A stretch of DNA of 64,000 bases from JALYOK01 sp963840785 (GCA_963840785.1 CAWJAF010000014.1:62001-126000); one strand, 5' to 3'; shown: positions 36,258 to 45,530, counted from the stretch's first letter. Notes: generated by a model from the sequence alone, not told the origin. Program-made: numbers and translations.

Positions 36258-39200
36258 TTATGTCTTTAAGGGCGACACAATGCGGCGCTTATGGCTTTGC
36301 CCAGAAAACATAAAAAATAATTCCGGACGTGCGATGCCATAGCCTTGCGCATAATCGACGCCCATACTTCGCAACAACTCCAACTGATCAGCGTTCTCGA
36401 CAAATTCGGCAATCGTTTGGATGCCCATGAGTTGCGCAATTTTGTTGATGGCCTCAACCATGGCACGATCGATGGGATCATCAACAATATCGCGAATGAA
36501 AGCGCCGTCGATTTTTAAATAGTCTACCGGCAGGTGTTTTAGATACGCGAGCGACGACATGCCACTGCCGAAATCGTCTAGGGAAAATCGGCATCCTAGA
36601 TTTTTGAACTCAGTGATAAATTTCTGTGCCCGCGCGAAGTTGGTAATCGCTGCCGTCTCGGTAATCTCAAAACAAATTGCGTCGTAAGGAATTCGCAAAC
36701 TGCCAAACTGACCACGAACAAACTCAATGAACGTTTCGTCATTAAGCGATGTCCCCGATAAATTGATCGACCACCGCATTTGCTTTGTCTGCGTCTCGGC
36801 CGAGAATACTTTGGCGCAGTGTTCAAAAGCGGCGGCAACGATTAAACAATCCAAAATAGGCATTAGGTTATAGCGTTCAGCGGCGGGAATGAATGCCATG
36901 GGTTCGATAAGATTATCGTCATCGTCCAGCATACGTACCAGCAATTCACGATGACGCTCCGTGCTCGCCAATTGCGAAATGGGCACGACATCTTGGGCAT
37001 ACATACAAAATCGTCGTTCGTCGATGGCGCGGCGAATGCGCCCGATCCAGTCCAACTCATCTTGCCGCGCTGTTACTTCATGGTCACCCATTTCATGAAC
37101 GTGAATTCGATTGCGGCCATTCTTTTTGGCGACGTAGCACGCATCGTCGGCGGCGCGCATGACTTGTATTAAGTTTCGTTGGCCGTCGTTGAAATTTACC
37201 ATGCCAACGCTCACGCCGATCTTGAAAACCTTGTCCTCCCAGAGAAAAACCATGCCTTGAATCGCGCTGAGAAGATTCCCTGCGATACGCCCCGCGGGTT
37301 CGCGTGGGCAATTCTCCAAGAGGATGGCAAATTCATCACCACCAAGACGGGCGACGCTGTCACGCTGACGAATCTCGCTGCGCAATATTGCGGTAATTTG
37401 ACGCAGCAATTCATCTCCTGCGGCATGGCCGCAAGTGTCATTCACAATTTTGAAATGATCCAAATCAAGATACAACATGCTATACCAGTGCGGGCTTGCG
37501 GCCGCGTGAACAAGCGCCGATTCCAAGCGCCGTTCGAATTCGCGGCGTGTAATCAACCCTGTCAACGAATCATGCCGGGCCAAGCGCAATTCTTCTCGGG
37601 CCTCGTCTAAACTTGTCGCCGCACGATTGATCTCACCTTGTAATCGGTTAAAACTGGCCGCCATCTCGCCCAACTCATCTTGCGAATAGACCTTGACAGG
37701 AACCATAGTGACTTCGGCGCGCGCGTTGTCTAAATCACCGCGTCCCAACGCACGTAGCGCGTGGGAAAAATTCGTCATCGTAGTCTGCGCGACATGATTC
37801 GCAGCATCGCGGACTTGGGTTGCAGCATGCGCGATCATGCCGGGCAAAACGAGGCCTACCGTGATCGTTAATATGGCGACGGCCACGAAAATATCTTCCA
37901 GCACACTCACCAACGGGCCGACCTGTTGCGGCATGCTCGATACCGCCAACACATAACCCGCCGCGTCCAGCGCCAACACGGCCAGCATCGCGCCGGTCAA
38001 CTTTATGTGTAGCGTCGATGCGATCCCCGGTAAGCCCTGTGCGCGCCGATCACTGAACACCCGCCATGCGTACAACACCGCACCGGAGTATGCAAACAAA
38101 ACGCCGATCAAAACCGTCGTCATTCCAAACTGCTGGAACCCTAGCACCGCGGAAATTCCCCAAATCGACGCAGCAACTAAGCCCGCTCCGATCATGCCGC
38201 GCGGCGCGCGATAGGGCCGAGGCAATTCCGGCTGATCTTTGCGCAACAACCAGACCGCGACGTTTGGCAAACAGATGCTGATGAGATAGGTGAAATTTGC
38301 CGCAGCGACCAACCAAATGGGATCACCCAGCAACAAGAAAAAGATGGCCATGCCGGCCGTTATCGCGGTTGCAACCCAGGGCACATCGAAGCGCGAGCGG
38401 CGTTCAAAAAAACGTGGCAAAAGGCCATCTTCAGCCAATTGCGACATCGTGCGCGACGCGCCGGCAAGGGGCTGAATCGTGCCATGGAACATGTTGAACA
38501 TCATGAACCAAATGGCCGCGGCCTTGGCAAAACTCCCAAATACCGGCGCAAAAGTGGGGCCGAGCACCAACATGAGATCTTTTCCAAGTTGCTCGGATCC
38601 CAACGCGCCTAACCACACAATCGGCAGTACGATGAAATAAATCGACGCCATTAATCCGCTGGCGAACATCGCTCGTGGAATGTTCTTATTCGGATTGATG
38701 GTTTCGCCAACATGACAGGCCGCCGCCTCGAACGCAGGCGCGGCAAATCCGATCAAATAGAGTCCGGCCATGAGGCTCGTCAGTTCACCGAACCAACCGG
38801 CAAATGGAACGTTTAAATGAAAGGTGCTGGCTCGCTGCCAATCCACCTGCCCGGCTACGACTGGTGCCAAGGCAGAAATAAACGCAAGAACCGCCGACGC
38901 GGTTGCGATAGGAATGGCGAGTCGCCCTGCCCACTGCACGCCACACAAATTGACGGCAGTAAAAATCAATACCAACGCGCAGGCCATTACATTAACCGGG
39001 ATGCCGGGAAGGTACCATTCATGGATCGCCGACGCGGAGAAAATCGCGGTGAGGCCGCAGGTGGGAATCCAACCCCACCAATAACAAACTCCGGTAAGGT
39101 TTGCCAGCACCGGGTTGTACGGACGAAACGCTTCAGCGCACGTGGCCGCAATTCCCCCAACGCGCTTCGGGTACATCAAAACCAGTTCTGTCCAGGCCGG

Positions 39201-39416
39201 CGCAGCGGCCCAGCCAAGCAAAAGCCCTACAATTAATAGGGGTACGGCCGCGCTACCCTGACCACTAATCGCACCCTGGCCAGCAAACAACGCCGTGAGA
39301 AGAAAAAGGCTTTGATTACTGCCGCCCATCGCGAGCGCAGTCGTAGATACCCATCCCAGTTTTCGCGGATGGTCAGCGGGGCCCTCCGCGTGCGGCGCGT
39401 TTGAACTTTGTGTTAT
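36258..39416 (-). CDS. APC-family amino acid permease fused to HAMP, GGDEF and EAL domains
   Basis: One uninterrupted frame of 1023 residues from the first ATG (39329), or about 1052 from an ATA at 39416. Residues 1-410 (ATG numbering) form an APC permease of about twelve spans (GQGSAAVPLLIVGLLLGW, VGETINPNKNIPRAMF, ASRTMSQLAEDGLLP, LPRPYRAPRGM). Two further spans follow, then a HAMP-like linker (DELGEMAASFNRLQGEIN, about 550), GGDEF (RQRDSVARLGGDEFAILLEN, about 666; RxxD I-site present) and EAL (RELLVRM about 796, FEITETAA, SLDDFGSGMSSLAYLKHLPV, TIAEFVEN, YAQGYGIARP). The ATG falls within span 1; upstream frame HPRKLGWVSTTALA completes it, and ATA lies 5 bases after GGGAGG. By inference it is a transporter-type sensor that makes or degrades cyclic-di-GMP. 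Confidence 0.9.
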   Translation of the reverse strand: MTQSSNAPHAEGPADHPRKLGWVSTTALAMGGSNQSLFLLTALFAGQGAISGQGSAAVPLLIVGLLLGWAAAPAWTELVLMYPKRVGGIAATCAEAFRPYNPVLANLTGVCYWWGWIPTCGLTAIFSASAIHEWYLPGIPVNVMACALVLIFTAVNLCGVQWAGRLAIPIATASAVLAFISALAPVVAGQVDWQRASTFHLNVPFAGWFGELTSLMAGLYLIGFAAPAFEAAACHVGETINPNKNIPRAMFASGLMASIYFIVLPIVWLGALGSEQLGKDLMLVLGPTFAPVFGSFAKAAAIWFMMFNMFHGTIQPLAGASRTMSQLAEDGLLPRFFERRSRFDVPWVATAITAGMAIFFLLLGDPIWLVAAANFTYLISICLPNVAVWLLRKDQPELPRPYRAPRGMIGAGLVAASIWGISAVLGFQQFGMTTVLIGVLFAYSGAVLYAWRVFSDRRAQGLPGIASTLHIKLTGAMLAVLALDAAGYVLAVSSMPQQVGPLVSVLEDIFVAVAILTITVGLVLPGMIAHAATQVRDAANHVAQTTMTNFSHALRALGRGDLDNARAEVTMVPVKVYSQDELGEMAASFNRLQGEINRAATSLDEAREELRLARHDSLTGLITRREFERRLESALVHAAASPHWYSMLYLDLDHFKIVNDTCGHAAGDELLRQITAILRSEIRQRDSVARLGGDEFAILLENCPREPAGRIAGNLLSAIQGMVFLWEDKVFKIGVSVGMVNFNDGQRNLIQVMRAADDACYVAKKNGRNRIHVHEMGDHEVTARQDELDWIGRIRRAIDERRFCMYAQDVVPISQLASTERHRELLVRMLDDDDNLIEPMAFIPAAERYNLMPILDCLIVAAAFEHCAKVFSAETQTKQMRWSINLSGTSLNDETFIEFVRGQFGSLRIPYDAICFEITETAAITNFARAQKFITEFKNLGCRFSLDDFGSGMSSLAYLKHLPVDYLKIDGAFIRDIVDDPIDRAMVEAINKIAQLMGIQTIAEFVENADQLELLRSMGVDYAQGYGIARPELFFMFSGQSHKRRIVSPLKT

Positions 39417-39695
39417 TTGAACCTCCCAAATCTGGGTAATTCACCGATCCGTAAACCAAAAATCCCGCCTATTTGCTTGATGGCGTTTAGAAAAAATATT
39501 GTAAGCGCGGTGTAGCAACATCATAGATGTGCAACACCAGACTAGGCAATCGGTTCTTCCTTCACAATACGACGAGGATAAGCGACGTTGTAATTTGTAG
39601 ACAAAAGTCCATGCCCAGTCTCGACACTCGCGCACACTTCGATTTATCACTTCAAGACGCCGTAGGGATACACGGAAATCGAAAAGGATCTAAAT

Positions 39696-39783
39696 TGGCG
39701 GAGGCGGTGAGATTCGAACTCACGAAAGGTTGCCCTTTGCCGGTTTTCAAGACCGGTGCAATCGACCACTCTGCCACACCTCC
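39696..39783 (-). tRNA. tRNA-Ser (TGA)
   Basis: Full class II tRNA on the minus strand with a long variable arm. Acceptor is GGAGGTG...CGCCTCC with discriminator G and encoded CCA (39696-39698). The anticodon stem CCGGT/ACCGG holds loop CTTGAAA, anticodon TGA. The T loop is GTTCGAATC. Length is 88 including CCA. A copy of its 5' half lies 125 bases upstream. Confidence 0.96.
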
Positions 39784-39826
39784 GATTTACGACATTTGAT
39801 TCGCAGCCGGTAGCGGTTTTAGCTGC

Positions 39827-39846
39827 GACTAACCTAAAGGTTAGTC
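39827..39846. repeat. Perfect palindrome between tRNA-Ser and its partial copy
   Basis: GACTAACCT and AGGTTAGTC form a 9-bp inverted repeat around two A residues. It lies in the 89 bases between the tRNA gene and the duplicated tRNA 5' half. No T-run follows, so it is not a standard terminator. Confidence 0.6.
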
Positions 39847-39872
39847 TACGCTAGCGGAAGCTTCGCGTCCGC

Positions 39873-39908
39873 CAAGACCGGTGCAATCGACCACTCTGCC
39901 ACACCTCC
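39873..39908 (-). other. Exact 36-base copy of the 5' half of tRNA-Ser
   Basis: The 36 bases are identical to 39748-39783. They start exactly at the mature 5' nucleotide of the tRNA and stop inside the anticodon (…GGTCTTG, then divergent). Flanks on both sides differ from the intact gene. It cannot make a tRNA. It may be a scar of site-specific recombination at the anticodon loop, or a partial duplication. Confidence 0.85.
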
Positions 39909-40002
39909 AAACTCCATCGCATTGTCATTGCGAGCAACGCGTAGCAACTTCGTTTTTGACTAAGTGAAAATCGTCGGAAGCGTGAATTCTAGCACAGCAC
40001 AG

Positions 40003-41689
40003 CTACGAAATCGGCTTACTGAATTTCACGTTTTCCTGCTCCTGTAACATGCGCCATTGCACTTTTCCGGTCGCCGATTTCGGCAGCGGCGCATCACGAA
40101 ACTCGATGATGCGGGGATATTTGTACGCCGCCATGTTCGCTTTGCACCAATCGATAATTTCCTGTTCGGCTACTTTGCCGCGGCTCCCATCTTTTAGCAT
40201 CACGACCGCTTTGACGGTCTCGCCGCGATAGGCGTCTTGACTGCCGATGATGCAGGCTTCTTGGATGTGCGGATTTTGATACATCATGGCTTCGACTTCA
40301 GCCGGCCATACTTTGAAGCCCGAGGCATTGATCATGCGCTTCAAGCGATCGACGATGTAAAAATAGCCCTCCTCATCGACGCGGCCCAAATCGCCGGTGC
40401 GGAAAAAGCGTTTACCTTCGAACTCAATAAACGCCTCAGCACTCGCTTTCGGATTTTTCCAATAGCCCTGAAAAATTTGCGGGCCATGGGAAATGATTTC
40501 GCCGACTTCGCCGACTGGCAATTCGTGCAATGTTTCCGGATTAACCACACGCGCATCGGTGTCGAAAATCGGAATGCCGAGACATTGTTTTTTCGGCCGA
40601 TCGACGGGGTTCACGTGCGTCGGCGCCATGGTCTCCGATAATCCATAACCTTCGATATACGTGAGCTTGCACAGATCTTGCAACTTTTGCGCGATCGCCT
40701 CCGGCATCGCCGCGCCGCCGCCGCCTACTCGCGTTATGCTGGAAAGATCATATTCCATGATATTCGGATTCATCAGAAAATCGATCACCATCGTCGGAAT
40801 ATTGGTCCAACCAGTGACCTTGTAACGCTGCACCATCATCGCCGCGACTTCGCGATCCCAGCGCGGTAGCAACACGATGGTCTGCCCATAATAAATCGGC
40901 CCATTCATGCTGCCTTGCATGCCCGTCACATGAAAAAACGGCAGCACCGCAAGTATGGTCGCGTCGGCAGTCCCTGCGCCCAGCCATGCCCCATGCGTAA
41001 CGGTGGTCATCATCACCGAACTATGTATATGAATGCAGCCCTTGGGCTTGCCCGTGGTGCCGGATGTATAAGGCATCACGCACAAATCGTTCGGACCGGC
41101 GAGGCATTGCGATGGCTGAAGACTCGCATCCAGAGCGGCTCTCCAGGTAGTTATACCCGGTGTATTTTGCTCAACACGCGGCGCTTGAATAAATTCCGGC
41201 ACCTTCAGATCCGTCGCCGCAGTCAGGTAATCGGAATAGGTTGCGACGATTACATTTTTCAACAGCGTGATACCGACGTGCGGTTCAATCTGCGGAAAAA
41301 CCTCTTGCCCGACAATCGCGGTGACCGCATCAGCGTCGTCGATGTAGTGCGCGAGCTCGGCGGTAAGGTTCATCGGATTCACCGGCACCACCATCGCGTC
41401 GGCACGCAAAATCGCGTAGTACGAAACAATGAATTGCGGACTGTTTTGCATATACAACAACACGCGATCGCCACGCTTGATACCGCAACGCTGCTGCAAA
41501 AATCCCGCGAGCTTTAGCACTTGCGCATTGAGTTCGGCATAGCTCGTTTTCGAGTCGTAGAAAACAATCGCGTCCTTGTTAGGAAAACGCGCCGCTGAGA
41601 CTTCCAGGTTGTAATACAAGATTCGTCTCGGGGATCGTGAGATGGTACGGCAGGCCCGGTGGCCAGTGGGGTGAGCGATTGAATGGCAT
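40003..41689 (-). pseudogene. Acyl-CoA ligase (AMP-binding family), one frame break near the N-terminus
   Basis: ANL-superfamily enzyme of about 560 residues that activates a carboxylic or fatty acid to its CoA ester via an acyl-adenylate. Marks are YTSGTTGKPKGC (about 225), LPFFHVTG, GYGLSETMAP, FFRTGDLGRVDEEGY, RLKRMINASGFKVWPAEVEA and PKSATGKVQWR. The natural start is the ATG at 41687-41689, preceded by AGGAG: MPFNRSPHWPPGLP...IPETNL. Skipping one base near 41617 then joins YYNLEVSAARFPNKDAI. The long open frame that starts at 41745 instead borrows its first residues from a dispersed repeat. Substrate unknown. It lies close to a MaoC hydratase and a second ligase. Confidence 0.85.
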
Positions 41690-41718
41690 GTGTTCTCCTC
41701 TATGTGACTTATATGTTT

Positions 41719-41799
41719 GTCATTCCCGTCAAAACGGGAATCCATTTTTTTGTTCTTGAGATCAAAGTCAAACTAGATTCCCGCCGTCGCGGGAATGAC
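41719..41799. repeat. GTCATTCCCG...GGGAATCC dispersed palindromic repeat, copy 2
   Basis: Arms GTCATTCCCGTCAAAACGGG and CCCGCCGTCGCGGGAATGAC face each other across about 40 AT-rich bases. Same family as 24661-24740 and 56985-57062. It lies between the ligase and the maoC-like gene and supplies the false N-terminus MDSRFDGND of the longer ligase frame. Confidence 0.85.
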
Positions 41800-41830
41800 A
41801 CCTAGTAATTGTACTCGGTAAAACTAGTGA

Positions 41831-42289
41831 CTACTCATGCCGCCGCGTTACCCACTCGGCAATCATCGCGGGCTTCTCCGTTCCTTTAATCTCGACCACG
41901 ACATTCCAAACCGTCTGAACGCCATCTTTCAAATCTTCAACAGAGGCGAGCGTAAATCGGGCGCGAATGTCAGAGTTTACTTTCACCGGCGTAATAAAAC
42001 GCAGGCGATTCAGGCCGTAGTTGATGCCCATCTTCACGCTCTTGATCTCGGTCGCTTCGTAGATGAAATGACTGAGCAACGACATTGTCAGAAATCCGTG
42101 CGCGATCGTGGCGCCAAACGGCGACTTTGCAGCGCGCTCCGGGTCGACGTGAATCCACTGATAATCGCCCGACGCCTTGGCGAAATCGTCAATGCGTTGT
42201 TGCGTCACGGTCAACCAACTCGTCGCGGCGACTTCTTTGCCGACCCAGTCGTGCAATTCTTTGCAATTCTCAAATGTCTTAATCGCCAT
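41831..42289 (-). CDS. MaoC-like enoyl-CoA hydratase
   Basis: Hotdog-fold dehydratase of 152 residues. The (R)-specific hydratase motif is present: YQWIHVDPERAAKSPFGATIAHG, with the catalytic Asp/His arrangement D-x4-H in this stretch. It is followed by SLLSHF and GLNRLRFITPVKVNSDIRA. The start is the ATG at 42287-42289 (MAIKTFENCKEL), preceded by GAGGAAA; the frame is open further upstream but unrelated there. It is divergent from the plus-strand acyl-CoA ligase, 67 bases away, so the two probably share a promoter region and act on acyl-CoA intermediates. Confidence 0.88.
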   Translation of the reverse strand: MAIKTFENCKELHDWVGKEVAATSWLTVTQQRIDDFAKASGDYQWIHVDPERAAKSPFGATIAHGFLTMSLLSHFIYEATEIKSVKMGINYGLNRLRFITPVKVNSDIRARFTLASVEDLKDGVQTVWNVVVEIKGTEKPAMIAEWVTRRHE

Positions 42290-42356
42290 CAGGATTTCCT
42301 CTAAGTTTTCGTAGTATATTGTCGGCAAATTATAACGCCTTAGGGCTGAGGAAAGT

Positions 42357-43967
42357 ATGAAGTCCACCATGATGCAGTATCCGCTGACGCTCAATCACAT
42401 TTTGGAGCGTGCGGGAAAATTATATGGCTCGCGAGAAATCGTTTCGCGAATGGCCGATCGATCGCTGCATCGCTACACCTACGCGGACTTTTTCCGTCGC
42501 TCTAAACAATTGGCGCAAGCCTTGCAACAAGCGGGGATCCAAAAGGGCGATCGCGTCGCGACGCTGATGTGGAATAGTTATGCGCATATGGAATGTTATT
42601 TCGGCATTCCTGCCGTCGGCGGCGTGCTTCACACTTTGAATTTGCGCCTGTTTCCCGACGACATCGCCTACATTGCGAACCATGCGGAAGATCGCTTCGT
42701 CATCGTCGACGATGTATTACTACCTCTATTCGAACAGATTAAGGACAAAGTCAAATTCGAGCGAGTGTTTGTATTTTCGCTATCCGGTAAGCCCGTTCCT
42801 GCCGACTATGAAGATTACGAAAAATTCCTAACTACTGCTAAAGGAAATTTTCAGTATCCCGACATCGACGAAAACGAACCCTGCGGCATGTGCTACACCT
42901 CAGGCACAACCGGTCAGCCCAAGGGCGTGGTCTATTCCCATCGTTCGACAATCTTGCACGCATTCATGTCGGCGATGCCCGATTCCGGCAGTTATCAAAA
43001 TTCCGATTGCGTGCTGCCCGTCGTGCCGATGTTTCACGCTAACGCCTGGGCGATTCCGTACATCTGCGCGATGGTCGGCGCGAAATTTGTCTTCCCCGGC
43101 CCATTCCTTGATGGCGAAAGCCTGCTCGAACTTTACGAAAAAGAACAAGTCACTGTCTCCGCCGGCGTGCCAACTATTTGGCTGGGCCTATTGCAAACGC
43201 TGCAACAAAATCCCGGCAAATGGCAATTGGTACCCGGCATGCGCATGACCGTCGGCGGCTCCGCACTGCCCGCCTCATTGATCAAAGCCTACGCCGAACT
43301 CGATCTGGAACTCATTCAAGGTTGGGGCATGACCGAAACCTCACCCATCGCCACCATTTCGCGCCTCGATCGCAACACGCGCAAAGGCACGCCCGACGAG
43401 CGCGCCGCCGCCGTCGCGCGCCAAGGATTAATCGTGCCGTTCGTTGACATCCGCATCATGGGCGACGAAGGCGAAGCGCCGTGGGATGGCCAAGCCGTCG
43501 GTGAAGTACAAGTGCGTGGGCCGTGGATCACCGGCAGTTATCACAACCTCGCGAAATCAGAAGAAAGTTTCACCAACGACGGCTGGCTCAAAACCGGCGA
43601 CGTCGGCATGATCGGCACCGACGGTTATCTGCGCCTAACGGACCGTGCCAAAGATCTGATTAAATCCGGCGGCGAATGGATCAGCTCCGTCGATTTGGAA
43701 AATTCTATTATGGGCCATCCCGCCGTTGCCGAAGCCGCGGTCATCGCCGTACCGCATCCGAAATGGGACGAGCGGCCGTTAGCAGTCGTTGTGCTCAAAC
43801 CTGCGCAAAAAGCCAACGTCGATGAAATACGCGAATTTTTGCTTGCGAAATATGCCAAGTGGCAAGTGCCTGACGGATTTGTTTTTGTCGACGCGATTCC
43901 GCGCACCTCGACGGGAAAATTTTTGAAGACGAAGTTGCGGGAAACCTATAAAGATTGGAAGTGGTAA
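42357..43967 (+). CDS. Medium/long-chain fatty-acyl-CoA synthetase
   Basis: 536 residues, ANL superfamily, AlkK-like. Marks are MMQYPLTLNHILERAGKLYG, GDRVATLMWNSYAHMECYFG, GGVLHTLNLRLFPDDIAY, CYTSGTTGQPKGVVYSHRS (about 180), VPMFHANAWAIPY, GWGMTETSPI, GWLKTGDVGMIGTDGYL and PRTSTGKFLKTKLRE. These are all the adenylation and thioesterification motifs. It is intact, unlike its neighbour on the minus strand. It is divergent from the MaoC-like gene and convergent with the MFS gene. Confidence 0.93.
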   Translation: MKSTMMQYPLTLNHILERAGKLYGSREIVSRMADRSLHRYTYADFFRRSKQLAQALQQAGIQKGDRVATLMWNSYAHMECYFGIPAVGGVLHTLNLRLFPDDIAYIANHAEDRFVIVDDVLLPLFEQIKDKVKFERVFVFSLSGKPVPADYEDYEKFLTTAKGNFQYPDIDENEPCGMCYTSGTTGQPKGVVYSHRSTILHAFMSAMPDSGSYQNSDCVLPVVPMFHANAWAIPYICAMVGAKFVFPGPFLDGESLLELYEKEQVTVSAGVPTIWLGLLQTLQQNPGKWQLVPGMRMTVGGSALPASLIKAYAELDLELIQGWGMTETSPIATISRLDRNTRKGTPDERAAAVARQGLIVPFVDIRIMGDEGEAPWDGQAVGEVQVRGPWITGSYHNLAKSEESFTNDGWLKTGDVGMIGTDGYLRLTDRAKDLIKSGGEWISSVDLENSIMGHPAVAEAAVIAVPHPKWDERPLAVVVLKPAQKANVDEIREFLLAKYAKWQVPDGFVFVDAIPRTSTGKFLKTKLRETYKDWKW

Positions 43968-43971
43968 TAAT

Positions 43972-44051
43972 GGTGCATAAATGCATCCTACCCTCGAATA
44001 TGGGGGTGCGTAAATGCAACCTACCCAAAATGTAGGGTGCAATTATGCACC
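43972..44051. repeat. Three copies of the GGTGCATAA..CCTACCC repeat
   Basis: Two direct copies, about 22 bases each (43972-43993 and 44005-44026, GGTGC[AG]TAAATGCA[AT]CCTACCC), are followed by one inverted copy (44032-44051, GTAGGGTGCAATTATGCACC). Together they can fold into a strong hairpin between two convergent genes and may act as a bidirectional terminator. The inverted copy contains the stop codon of the MFS gene. Confidence 0.85.
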
Positions 44052-45329
44052 GACGCGCTCCTCGTTAATATCACTCTTATAAGTCTCCGGTCCGCAATAT
44101 ACCGCAATCGCGGTAATCACCGACAACACAATAATGTAAATCGCGACGAACCACGGCGCGCCGCCACCTTGCATCAGCAACCACGTCGCGATGAACGGCG
44201 CCGGGCCGCCGGCCAATATCGAACCTAATTCCCGCGCGAAGGCGAAGCCGCTGTAGCGAATTCTCGGGCCGAAAAGTTCGGCGAAGTACGCGGCTTGCGG
44301 GCCGAACATACCCCCGACGCCCACCGTAGCGAGAATGAGCGCGAGCCAAATCAACGCTGTGCTTTGGGTATTTACCATCATGAAAAATGGAAACGCCAAC
44401 AGCGCACAAAATACCGCCGCGCCCATGTAAACCGGCCTGCGACCGATCTTATCCGATAACACGGACGCGCCGAATACGACGAAGATTTGCACAACGCTGG
44501 CGATGACCATTCCGGTCAACACCGTGTTTCTCGGCAAGCCTAAATTTTTCGTCAAGTAGCTTAGTGTGAAAACCGGAAACAAATAGCCCAAGCCGTTCTC
44601 GGCGAGGCGCGCACCGACGACGACGAAGAATTCTCGCGGATGACGCTTAATCGCTTCCAGCACCGGCGCGCGCAACACTTGGCGTTTCTCGACGGCTTGT
44701 TGGAACACCGGCGTTTCCATGACTTTGGAGCGAATATAGATACCCAACGCGATGACGAAAATGCTGAGCAAAAACGGCACGCGCCAGCCCCAGCTTAGAA
44801 AATCTTCTTTCGGCAGCAACGCAAATAGTGCGAACACGCCTTGCGCGAGCAAGATACCCAGCGTTACGCCGATCGGCGCGAATGATCCATAAAAACCACG
44901 TTTGCCGGGTGGTGCATACTCCACCGCGAGTATCACCGCACCGCCGTATTCCGCGCCCGCACCGAAGCCCTGGATCAGGCGTAGTACAACTAACAAGATT
45001 GGCGCCCAGATGCCGATGGAATCGTAAGTCGGCAATAGCCCGATCAAAAATGTTCCACCACCGACCAGCAATAACGTGTACACCAATACTGGTTTTCGTC
45101 CGATCTTATCGCCCAAGTGACCGAACACTAAACCGCCGAATGGCCGCGCGAAAAAACCTACACCAAAAGTCGCGAACGACGCTAGGATCGCCATATCGGG
45201 ATCGAGATTAGGGAAAAATAATTCGCCGAACACCAACGCAGATGCGGTGCCGTAGAGGAAAAAATCGTACCACTCTAACGCCGAGCCCACGGCTGAGGCC
45301 ATCAATACTCTGCGTTGCGCACGATCCAT
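44043..45329 (-). CDS. MFS transporter, metabolite:H+ symporter type
   Basis: Twelve-span inner-membrane carrier of 428 residues. The N-terminus SAVGSALEWYDFFLYGTASAL and GGLVFGHLGDKIGRKPVLVYT (loop 2-3 motif) place it in the MHS subfamily, which includes proline/betaine, shikimate and alpha-ketoglutarate carriers. IQGFGAGAEYGGAVILAVEYAP is also typical. The substrate cannot be told. The last residues and stop are encoded inside a dispersed repeat. Confidence 0.92.
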   Translation of the reverse strand: MDRAQRRVLMASAVGSALEWYDFFLYGTASALVFGELFFPNLDPDMAILASFATFGVGFFARPFGGLVFGHLGDKIGRKPVLVYTLLLVGGGTFLIGLLPTYDSIGIWAPILLVVLRLIQGFGAGAEYGGAVILAVEYAPPGKRGFYGSFAPIGVTLGILLAQGVFALFALLPKEDFLSWGWRVPFLLSIFVIALGIYIRSKVMETPVFQQAVEKRQVLRAPVLEAIKRHPREFFVVVGARLAENGLGYLFPVFTLSYLTKNLGLPRNTVLTGMVIASVVQIFVVFGASVLSDKIGRRPVYMGAAVFCALLAFPFFMMVNTQSTALIWLALILATVGVGGMFGPQAAYFAELFGPRIRYSGFAFARELGSILAGGPAPFIATWLLMQGGGAPWFVAIYIIVLSVITAIAVYCGPETYKSDINEERVGA

Positions 45330-45395
45330 TTTTTCCTCCTACGGTGTTGATTCGTTTTCCCGAATCATACACCGCGACACAACAAATTCCACATC

Positions 45396-45420
45396 GTCGT
45401 CCCCGCGAAGGCGGGGATCC
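45396..45420. repeat. Single arm of the GTCATTCCCGCG repeat family
   Basis: GTCGTCCCCGCGAAGGCGGGGATCC is a variant half of the palindrome seen at 24661, 41719 and 56985. It lies in the 316-base region between the MFS gene and the TPP enzyme gene, which otherwise holds another short repeat at 45531-45561 and no gene. Confidence 0.65.
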
Positions 45421-45530
45421 AGTGTCGTTGAGCAAAGACGCTGAATTCCCGAATGAATGGGCGGCCTCGGGCCCCATGGAGAGATGATGCCCTGAGAGAC
45501 AGTATCCATGCTCCTTTCAAGCCATGCATC

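Noticed and set aside
40915..41517. 200-codon plus-strand frame opposite the acyl-CoA ligase
   Set aside because: Shadow of a gene with all ANL motifs; composition is His/Arg-rich, as usual for antisense frames.
43972..44051. Repeats considered as CRISPR
   Set aside because: Only three short copies, one inverted, with spacing of about 5-11 bases and no cas genes.
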